From contig NZ_JAGIBH010000001.1 of NCBI RefSeq assembly GCF_017744445.1, positions 446,178 through 510,177 on the forward strand: 64,000 nucleotides of DNA. The letters are read 5' to 3'. The position numbers were made by a program, and so were the translations under genes. Positions 58,039-64,000 of this stretch are shown here, piece by piece (position 1 is the stretch's first letter; every line of letters starts with the position of its first letter). The DNA is from Caulobacter sp. (lineage in GTDB: Bacteria; Pseudomonadota; Alphaproteobacteria; Caulobacterales; Caulobacteraceae). The notes below the pieces were generated by a model that made no database searches, was not told the origin of the DNA, and worked only from the letters and a program-made list of their open reading frames with translations.

Positions 58039-60150
58039 TTACCCCAGGATTCCGGTGAGCACGTCGAACATGTCCTTGGTCGCCTGGATCAGGCGGGCCG
58101 AGGCGTTGAAGGCTTGCTGGTAGGTGGTCAGGTTGATCAGTTCTTCGTCGAGGTTGACGCCCTCTTCCGACTGGCGCTGGCTGTCGACCTCGCTGGACAC
58201 CGCCTCGGCGGCGTCCTTGCGGCTGGCGGCGGTGGCGGACTTGCGGGCGATCGAGCCGCTGAAGTCCGAGGCGTAGCGGTTGACGCTCATATTGACCGCC
58301 GCCGCGTCGCCGGCGATCCCGAAGGCGGTGGTGTTGTCGCCGGCCTTGGCCAGGGCCAGGGCGCCGCGGCCGTCGCCGATGGCCAGGGCGGGGCTGCCGC
58401 CGACGATCTGGGTCAGGTCCAGCTGGGCGAAGGGGACCAGCTTGGGGTCGGCGTCCATCGCCTTGCTGACGAAGAACTTCTCGCCGCGGGTGCTGCGCTC
58501 GGCCGGGCCGATGCCGAACAGCTGGCTGGCCGAGGGGCCGCCGACGCCGCGCTCGGTGGTGTCGGCCACGACCGACATGGTCACCGGCGTCGTGGCGTTC
58601 GAGGTGAAGTTGATCTGGCCCTTGTCGTTCATCGTGAACACGCCGTACAGGCCCGTGCCGTTGGCGCGGGAGTTCAGCGAGTCCAGCATGTCCTGCATGG
58701 TGCCGCCGACGGGCGGCGCCACGACGATGTCGCGGATGCGGCCGCCTTCGACGTCGGTGAGGCGGATGGTCATGGCGCCCGAGGTGAAGCCGTTCGGGTC
58801 GGTCGGGGTCAGGCCCGTCTCGTACGGCGAATAGCCGTTCGTGCGGATGATGTCGTTCAGGCCGAAATAGTGGCTGAAGCCCTTGCCGGCCTTGTTCGCC
58901 GGGGTCGTCGCGTCGTCCTGGATGGCCACGCCCAGGCCACCCGAGCCGCTGATGCTGAGCGCCCCGCCCGAGAACCCGGCATTGCCCTGGCCGCCCAGGG
59001 CGGTGTTCAACTGGGTCATGAAGTTGGTGGTGTTGAAGGCCGGGCCGGCCGCGCCGTTGACGCTCATTGTGCCGGCGTCGAAGTCGATGTCGATGCGGCG
59101 CTGGATGACGCCGCTGGAGTCGGTCAGGGCGATCGTGGTCTTGCCGGTCATGCCGGTGATCGCCGCCTGGGCGTCCAGGCCGGTGTTGCGGCCGGTCAGG
59201 GTGGTCGGCGCGGGCACCGACGAGGCGGCGTTGGACGCGCGGTTGATCTCTTCAGCCGCGCGCGAGGTGAACTCGCCCAGCTGGTCGGACAGGTTGACCA
59301 GGTCGACGTTGCGCACGTCCAGCAGACCGCGGATCTCGCCGCTGGTGATGTTCAGCGGGGTGGGCTGCACCGAGCCGTTGGCCAGCTGCACCGTCAGGTA
59401 GCCGGTGGCGGTCGGCGAGGTTTCGTAGCTGATCTTGGCCGAGCCGTCGCCGGCCAGCGGCAGGCCTTCGGTCGAACGCACATAGACGCCGCCCAGGGTG
59501 CGGGGCGCGACCTGGACGTTCATCAGCTTGCTGAGTTCGTCGATCAGGCCGCTCTGGACGTTCTCGGCGCCGGTGGCGTCGGCCCCGGCCACCTTGGCGC
59601 GGGTGATGTCGGTGTTCAGGCCGTCGATCTGGCTGAGCAGGTCGTTGACGCGGTTGACGTCGGCCGAGATGCGGGTGTCGGCGTCCTTGCCCAGCTTGGA
59701 CAGCGACGAGGTGATGCGGCTGGACTCGCTGAGGAAGTCGTCCACGCGGGTCAGGGCCTGGGTGCGCAGCAGGGACGAGGAGGGATCGTCCTGGGCCGAC
59801 GAGAAGGCCGAGAAGATGCTGTCCAGCGTCGTGAAGAAGCTGGTGTCGTCGCTGGGGTTGCCGAACAACTGCTGGGCGCTGTCCAGCGTGCTGGCGACGA
59901 CCGAGGCGCGGCCGCTGTCCGAGGCGGCGTTCAGGCTGGCCGACTGCAGGAAGCGGTCGGTCGCGCGCTTGATGGCGTCGATGCTGACGCCCACGCCCAT
60001 GCCGTTGGACAGCAGGTTCGACTGGCTGACCGTCTTGCGGACATAGCCGACGGTGTTGACGTTGGCGATGTTGTCCGACGTGACGCGCAGACTCGTCTGC
60101 GCGGCCATCATGCCGGACGTCGCCGTGGTCATGATCGCATTCAGCGACAT
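58039..60150 (-). CDS. flgK: Flagellar hook-associated protein 1
   Basis: The protein has 703 residues from ATG 60150. The N-terminus is rod/hook-type (LNAIMTTATSGMMAAQTSLRVTSDNIANVNTVGYVRKTV), followed by a variable middle and the FlgK C-terminus EEGVNLDEELINLTTYQQAFNASARLIQATKDMFDVLTGILG. It caps the hook for filament attachment. Transcription runs leftwards from a sigma-54-type promoter at about 60313-60327, with FlbD-type sites nearby. Confidence 0.96.
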   Translation of the reverse strand: MSLNAIMTTATSGMMAAQTSLRVTSDNIANVNTVGYVRKTVSQSNLLSNGMGVGVSIDAIKRATDRFLQSASLNAASDSGRASVVASTLDSAQQLFGNPSDDTSFFTTLDSIFSAFSSAQDDPSSSLLRTQALTRVDDFLSESSRITSSLSKLGKDADTRISADVNRVNDLLSQIDGLNTDITRAKVAGADATGAENVQSGLIDELSKLMNVQVAPRTLGGVYVRSTEGLPLAGDGSAKISYETSPTATGYLTVQLANGSVQPTPLNITSGEIRGLLDVRNVDLVNLSDQLGEFTSRAAEEINRASNAASSVPAPTTLTGRNTGLDAQAAITGMTGKTTIALTDSSGVIQRRIDIDFDAGTMSVNGAAGPAFNTTNFMTQLNTALGGQGNAGFSGGALSISGSGGLGVAIQDDATTPANKAGKGFSHYFGLNDIIRTNGYSPYETGLTPTDPNGFTSGAMTIRLTDVEGGRIRDIVVAPPVGGTMQDMLDSLNSRANGTGLYGVFTMNDKGQINFTSNATTPVTMSVVADTTERGVGGPSASQLFGIGPAERSTRGEKFFVSKAMDADPKLVPFAQLDLTQIVGGSPALAIGDGRGALALAKAGDNTTAFGIAGDAAAVNMSVNRYASDFSGSIARKSATAASRKDAAEAVSSEVDSQRQSEEGVNLDEELINLTTYQQAFNASARLIQATKDMFDVLTGILG

Positions 60151-60169
60151 GCGGTAACCCCCTTCAGCT

Positions 60170-60184
60170 CGGCAAACCGCGCAA
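60170..60184. promoter_or_regulatory. FlbD (ftr-type) site 1, degenerate
   Basis: CGGCAA, ACCG, then CGCAA. It keeps the first half of the CGGCAA-N4-CGCCG pattern and its flanks (CTC before, CGCACGACG after) match those of site 2. Confidence 0.5.
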
Positions 60185-60203
60185 CGCACGACGCGTCATT
60201 GCC

Positions 60204-60218
60204 CGGCGAAACTTGCCG
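60204..60218 (-). promoter_or_regulatory. FlbD (ftr-type) site 3
   Basis: On the minus strand: CGGCAA, GTTT, CGCCG, a perfect match to the pattern of site 2. It lies downstream of the flgK promoter. Confidence 0.55.
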
Positions 60219-60312
60219 GGTCGCGGTGGGGATCAGGCCCCGTTGATGTGCCAAGCCATTGAAATTCAAGGCGATAAGTTCCGGTGGTCGGAAATTCGAC
60301 AAGGGACCATGC

Positions 60313-60327
60313 GCAATTACGGCGCCA
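60313..60327 (-). promoter_or_regulatory. Sigma-54-type promoter for flgK-flgL
   Basis: On the minus strand: TGGCGCCGTAATTGC, with GG and GC separated by ten bases and the TTGC -12 box intact. Transcription would start near 60301, about 150 bases before flgK. Confidence 0.65.
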
Positions 60328-60394
60328 ACTCGCCCGGTGAGGGGGGCGCGACGCGCCGACGCGGCAACTCACGTCCCTCATGACCCCGAGGACT

Positions 60395-60409
60395 CGGCAA
60401 AAAGCGCCG
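60395..60409 (+). promoter_or_regulatory. FlbD (ftr-type) site 2
   Basis: CGGCAA, AAAG, CGCCG. It lies about 100 bases upstream of the predicted start on either side, the usual ftr distance in Caulobacter. A GACTC CcrM site ends on its first base. Confidence 0.65.
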
Positions 60410-60485
60410 CACGACGACCGATTTTGCTTCGTAAACAGGGGGTTAAACTCAATGAAAACAGCATGTTGAGTGCAATTTTCCGAGT

Positions 60486-60501
60486 TGGCCCGACCGTTGC
60501 T
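60486..60501 (+). promoter_or_regulatory. Sigma-54-type promoter for fliK-flgD-flgE
   Basis: TGGCCCGACCGTTGCT, with GG at 60487 and GC at 60499 separated by ten bases, a near-consensus -24/-12 element. Transcription would start near 60512. Confidence 0.75.
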
Positions 60502-60565
60502 CAGAGGGAGGCCGAACAAGGCGTGTTCGTCATGGACCGCCGCCCAGCCCGAGCAACGACTGCGA

Positions 60566-62539
60566 ATGACCGCGATCGCCGCACCCACCGCCGCTCTTCC
60601 CGCCGCGCCGCCCCTGGCGACGGGCGCCAAGACGTCCAACGACGCCTTCGACGCCATGCTGGCGATCGCCGGTCGCGATGACGAGGCCCCGGCGCCGGCT
60701 CCGGCCCCGCGTTTCTCGCGTGCGGACCTCAAGAGCGACGCTCGCGACGACAGCCGCGGCGACGTCCGTGACGACCGACGTGACGTCAATGACGATCGCC
60801 GCGATGACCGCCGCGACGTGAAGGCCGACAAGCCGACCCGCGCCGACTCCAAGAACGACACCCGCGCTTCGGATCGTGCGGACCGCGCTGACCGCGCTGA
60901 CCGCGCCGCCGATCGCGCCGACGACGCCCAGGAGGCCAAGGCCGCCGCCGCCGACGCCAAGTCGGACGTCGCTGACGCCAAGGCCGCCGCCAAGGCTGAC
61001 GCCAAGGCCTCGGACAAGACCGACGCGACCAAGGACGCCAAGGCCGACGTCGCCAGCGACAAGAGCGACGCCAAGACCGAAGTCGCGGACAAGGACGCCG
61101 GCCAGGTCGACGCGACGCAAGCCGCCGCCCAGGCCGCCGCCACGCTGATCGCGGCGATGACGGCCCCCGTGCAAGCCCCGGTCCAGGCCGAGCCGACCGC
61201 CGAGGCCCAGCCGGTCGTCGACGCGACCGCCGCGACCGCCGACCAGGCCACGGCCTTCGCCGCCGCCGTCGACGCCGCCCAGACTCAGCCCGTGGCCGCC
61301 GAGGGCGACCAGACGGCTCAGGCCGCCGTGGCCCAGCCGGTCCAGGCTCAAGCCCAGGCCCAGGTCCAGGCCCAGCCGGTTCAGGCGCAGGCCGCCGCGA
61401 CGACCGCCCCGGTCGCCGCCGCGCCGGAAGGCCAGGCCGTCGACGCCGCCGCCCTGGAAGCCCTGGCCCAGCTGGCCACCGAGGAAGCCGCTCCGGTGGT
61501 CGCCGAGGACGCCGCCGCGCCGAAGGCCGCCGAGGTCAAGACCGCCGACGCCGCCAAGACGACCGAGGCCCCGAAGGCCGCCGTCACGGCTCAGCCCGTC
61601 GCCCCGGCCCCGACGCCGGCCGCGCCGGTCGCCGCGCCCGTGGTCGAGGCCAAGATCGTCGCCGACGCCGCTCCGGCCGACGCCGCCGCTGAAACCGTCG
61701 CGCCGGAAGCCATCGCCCAGGCCGCTGACGCCGTCGCCGTCGAGACCGTCGCGCCGGACGTCGCCAAGACCGCCGCCAAGACCGCCGAGGCTCCCAAGGC
61801 CGCGTCGTCGCCCGCCGCCGCCCAGACCCAGGCCGCCGACGCCGTCGCCGTCGAGACCGCCCAAGCCGTGACCGCCGTCGCCGCAGGCGTCGCCGGCGCC
61901 GAAACCAACGCCGTCGCCAAGGGCTCGGACGCCGGCGTCGCGGCGGTCGCCTCGGTCGACGCTCCGGCCGCGGCCGCCAGCGCCGACGTCGACACCAACG
62001 CCATGGCCGCGCCGGCCCCGGCCGCCCAGGCCTCGGCCAGCAACGCCGCGAGCACGGCCGCCGCCGCTCCGGTGCGTGGCTCGCCCGAGACGGTCGCGGC
62101 CCTGTCGGCCGAAATCGTCAAACGCGCCGGCGAAAAGGCGACCCGCTTCGACGTCACCCTGACCCCGGACAACCTGGGCAAGGTCGACGTGCGCATCGAG
62201 ATCGCTCGCGACGGCACGATGACCGCCTCGATGAAGTTCGACACGCTGCACGCCGCCCAGGAGCTGCGCGGCAAGGCCAACGAACTGCGCCAGGCCCTGA
62301 GCGACGCCGGCTTCACCGTCTCGGACAACGGCCTGTCGTTCGACGTCTCCAGCCAGAACAACGGCCAGAACTCCAATCCCTTCCTCGCCTTCCAGGACTT
62401 CGGCGATCAGGGCCAGCGCGCCTTCTCGGGCCGGGCCTTCCAGTCCGCCCTGAACGGCGACGAAGACATTCTCATCACCCCCGAACTGCTGCCCGGTCTG
62501 AAGACGACCGCCGACAGCGGTTTGGACATCCGTATCTAG
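60566..62539 (+). CDS. fliK: Flagellar hook-length control protein
   Basis: The protein has 657 residues from ATG 60566, chosen because the sigma-54 promoter would start transcription near 60512, inside the longer frame. The N-terminal and middle parts are low-complexity, rich in Ala, Asp, Lys and Gln (long ADAK and DDR tracts). The C-terminal Flg_hook domain is clear: RAGEKATRFDVTLTPDNLGKVDVRIEI, MKFDTLHAAQELRGKANELRQALSDAGFTV. FliK measures hook length through its disordered N-terminal half and switches the export gate. It is followed 14 bases later by flgD. Confidence 0.9.
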   Translation: MTAIAAPTAALPAAPPLATGAKTSNDAFDAMLAIAGRDDEAPAPAPAPRFSRADLKSDARDDSRGDVRDDRRDVNDDRRDDRRDVKADKPTRADSKNDTRASDRADRADRADRAADRADDAQEAKAAAADAKSDVADAKAAAKADAKASDKTDATKDAKADVASDKSDAKTEVADKDAGQVDATQAAAQAAATLIAAMTAPVQAPVQAEPTAEAQPVVDATAATADQATAFAAAVDAAQTQPVAAEGDQTAQAAVAQPVQAQAQAQVQAQPVQAQAAATTAPVAAAPEGQAVDAAALEALAQLATEEAAPVVAEDAAAPKAAEVKTADAAKTTEAPKAAVTAQPVAPAPTPAAPVAAPVVEAKIVADAAPADAAAETVAPEAIAQAADAVAVETVAPDVAKTAAKTAEAPKAASSPAAAQTQAADAVAVETAQAVTAVAAGVAGAETNAVAKGSDAGVAAVASVDAPAAAASADVDTNAMAAPAPAAQASASNAASTAAAAPVRGSPETVAALSAEIVKRAGEKATRFDVTLTPDNLGKVDVRIEIARDGTMTASMKFDTLHAAQELRGKANELRQALSDAGFTVSDNGLSFDVSSQNNGQNSNPFLAFQDFGDQGQRAFSGRAFQSALNGDEDILITPELLPGLKTTADSGLDIRI

Positions 62540-62552
62540 GAAGGACAGCGTT

Positions 62553-63263
62553 ATGACCGACGCCATCTCGTCGCAGAACACCAAGTCCGTCCTGGACAAG
62601 ATCAACAACTCGCGGACCTCGCTGGCCAACAACGAGGACACGTTCCTGAAGCTGCTGACCACGCAGCTGAAGAACCAGGACCCGCTGTCGCCGACCGACA
62701 CGACCCAGATGACCCAGCAGATCACCCAGATGACGGGTGTGGAGCAGCAGCTGGTCACCAACGACCTGCTGGCCGCCCTGGTGGGCATGAACACCGGCAC
62801 GGGTCTGTCGGAAGGCGTCAACATGATCGGCAAGCAGGTCACGGCGACGACCGACAACTCGACCCTGAAGGACGGCAAGGCCACCTTCACCTGGAGCCAG
62901 CCGGGCGCCTCGAGCTCGCTGAGCGTCGAAGTCAAGAACGCCGCCGGCAAGGTGGTCCGCACCATCAAGCCGGACGACCAGAAGAGCGGCGCCCACAGCC
63001 TGACCTGGGACGGCAAGGACGACGCGGGCGTGCAGCTGGAAGACGGCGGCGTCTACACGATCAACGTCATCGCCAAGGGCGCCGACGGCAAGGACATCAA
63101 GGCGACCAACGTCAAGGGCCGCACCGAAGGCCTGGTCACGGCGGTCGACAACTCCACCGGCCAGCCGATGGTCGTCATCAACGGCAAGTCGGTCCCGGTC
63201 GACAACGTCATCGGCGTCACCGCCGTCGCAAGCACTCCAGAGGCGGACAAAGAAGCCGCCTGA
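62553..63263 (+). CDS. flgD: Flagellar hook-capping protein
   Basis: This 236-residue protein has an N-terminal FlgD segment with FLKLLTTQLKNQDPLSPTDTTQMTQQITQMTGVEQQL, the typical signature, and a C-terminal Tudor-like plus fibronectin-III-type domain (ATFTWSQPGASSSLSVEVKNAAGKVVRTI and SLTWDGKDDAGVQLEDGGVYTINV). FlgD scaffolds FlgE assembly at the growing hook tip. It is the middle gene of the fliK-flgD-flgE operon. Confidence 0.96.
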   Translation: MTDAISSQNTKSVLDKINNSRTSLANNEDTFLKLLTTQLKNQDPLSPTDTTQMTQQITQMTGVEQQLVTNDLLAALVGMNTGTGLSEGVNMIGKQVTATTDNSTLKDGKATFTWSQPGASSSLSVEVKNAAGKVVRTIKPDDQKSGAHSLTWDGKDDAGVQLEDGGVYTINVIAKGADGKDIKATNVKGRTEGLVTAVDNSTGQPMVVINGKSVPVDNVIGVTAVASTPEADKEAA

Positions 63264-63400
63264 TCCCTCTCTCGCTAATTCTCCTATCGAACGGGCGTCA
63301 GAAAGACGCCGACGCGGTCCCCGGAAGACGGTCTTCCCCCGGACCCAAACGCAAACAGCGCTGAACCCTTCGAACCCCATTTAGAAGCAGGATTTCAGTC

Positions 63401-64000
63401 ATGAGCATCAACAGCGCCATGCTCGCCGGCGTTTCCGGTCTGATCGCCAACTCGTCGGCCCTGGCCGCGATCTCGGACAACATCGCCAACGTCAACACGG
63501 TCGGCTACAAGCGTTCGACCTCGAACTTCTCGACCCTGGTCACCTCGGGCTCGAAGAACCAGACCTACAGCGCCGGCGGCGTTAAGGCCCAGACGCACCA
63601 GTTCATCAGCCAGCAGGGTCTGACCCAGTCGACGACGTCGAACCTGGACCTGTCGATCTCGGGCTCGGGCTTCTTCGTCGCCACGGAAAAGCCGGAAGGC
63701 CTGACCGCCACCGACACCCGTTCGTTCACCCGCGCCGGCTCGTTCCAGCTGGACAGCCTGGGCTACCTGCGCAACGACGCGGGCCTGTACCTGCAAGGCT
63801 GGCTGGCCGACCCGGTCACCGGCATGATCACGCCCGACCCGTCGGACCTGATGCAGCTGTCGTCGATCAACGTGGGCACCGTCGGCGGCACCGCCGAGAA
63901 GACCACCCGCGTCGGCGTCAACGCCAACCTGCGTTCGGAGCAGCCCGTCGCCGCCGCCGTCTCGTACAAGGTCGGCACCGCCGGCTCGGCGTCGTTCACC
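63401..64000 (+). CDS. flgE: Flagellar hook protein FlgE, 5' part (cut by window end)
   Basis: The first 200 residues are present; the frame is open at the end of the window. The start is ATG 63401. The N-terminus SINSAMLAGVSGLIANSSALAAISDNIANVNTVGYKRSTSNFSTLV is the conserved rod/hook motif. The hook domain follows with NLDLSISGSGFFVATEKPEGL and FTRAGSFQLDSLGYLRNDAGLYLQGWLADP. FlgE polymerises to form the hook. It is 137 bases after flgD and is the last visible gene of the operon, the known Caulobacter flbG hook operon. Confidence 0.95.
   Translation, partial: MSINSAMLAGVSGLIANSSALAAISDNIANVNTVGYKRSTSNFSTLVTSGSKNQTYSAGGVKAQTHQFISQQGLTQSTTSNLDLSISGSGFFVATEKPEGLTATDTRSFTRAGSFQLDSLGYLRNDAGLYLQGWLADPVTGMITPDPSDLMQLSSINVGTVGGTAEKTTRVGVNANLRSEQPVAAAVSYKVGTAGSASFT

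Larger units (their letters stand above)
60151..60565. other. Divergent flagellar control region
   Basis: About 415 bases between flgK and fliK. It holds two opposite sigma-54-type promoters, three sites with the CGGCAA-N4-CGCCG pattern and one GACTC (GANTC) CcrM site at 60391. A long AT-richer stretch lies at 60420-60480. The layout matches the known Caulobacter flaN/flbG control region. Confidence 0.8.

Noticed and set aside
60470..60565. Upstream start of fliK
   Set aside because: The sigma-54 promoter lies inside this stretch, so translation must begin after about 60512.

Overview
The window is high-GC alphaproteobacterial chromosome and looks like Caulobacter. The evidence is a hook and hook-associated flagellar cluster with sigma-54/FlbD-type control, a large TonB-dependent receptor, an RsaA-like S-layer N-domain protein, a xylosidase-type GH3 enzyme, and many paired-inverted intergenic repeats. 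No rRNA, tRNA, CRISPR array or insertion sequence was recognised.

Layout. 1-6.2 kb: the end of a DMT transporter, a glycine-zipper protein behind a possible SOS box, ptsP, a RodZ-type HTH membrane protein, and ispG. 6.3-12.3 kb: an XRE regulator, a flavin reductase/tryptophan-halogenase operon, katG behind an OxyR-like site, and a methyltransferase. 12.5-22.6 kb: an RluF-like pseudouridine synthase, prfA, DUF1993, a molybdopterin-type small protein, a LysE/MocR divergent pair with two matching operators, a periplasmic hypothetical protein, an ATPase, GNAT, BrkB and MOSC proteins. 22.6-28.4 kb: a parDE module, prmC, the DUF4167 RNA-binding-type protein with a structured leader, and a TonB receptor. 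29.0-30.4 kb: two damaged SGNH esterase genes. 30.6-36.6 kb: DUF4893, VOC, TetR, an M48 lipoprotein protease, clpB with a sigma-32-like promoter, and a small hypothetical protein. 36.7-39.0 kb: a visibly AT-richer RloC/PrrC-like ATPase gene. 39.2-46.3 kb: a TetR/SDR pair, the RsaA-like protein and the GH3 enzyme. 46.5-52.9 kb: a class A beta-lactamase divergent from a LysR regulator, an OmpA lipoprotein, an SDR/HxlR pair, GNAT, thiolase and a second HxlR regulator with a Cys-rich tail. 53.0-54.2 kb: a protein with two PD-(D/E)XK-like nuclease domains. 54.2-57.1 kb: small membrane proteins, a gamma-glutamylcyclotransferase-like protein and mnmA. 57.1-64 kb: flgL and flgK on the minus strand, diverging from fliK, flgD and a flgE cut by the window end.

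The translation and stress genes ptsP, prfA, prmC, DUF4167 and clpB keep the same relative order often seen as a compact block in alphaproteobacteria. Here they are spread over 35 kb, with prfA inverted and accessory genes between them. The accessory genes are mostly divergent regulator/target pairs, and several have a readable palindromic operator. Two isolated AT-richer genes, the RloC-like ATPase and the double-nuclease protein, are the best candidates for mobile defence functions.
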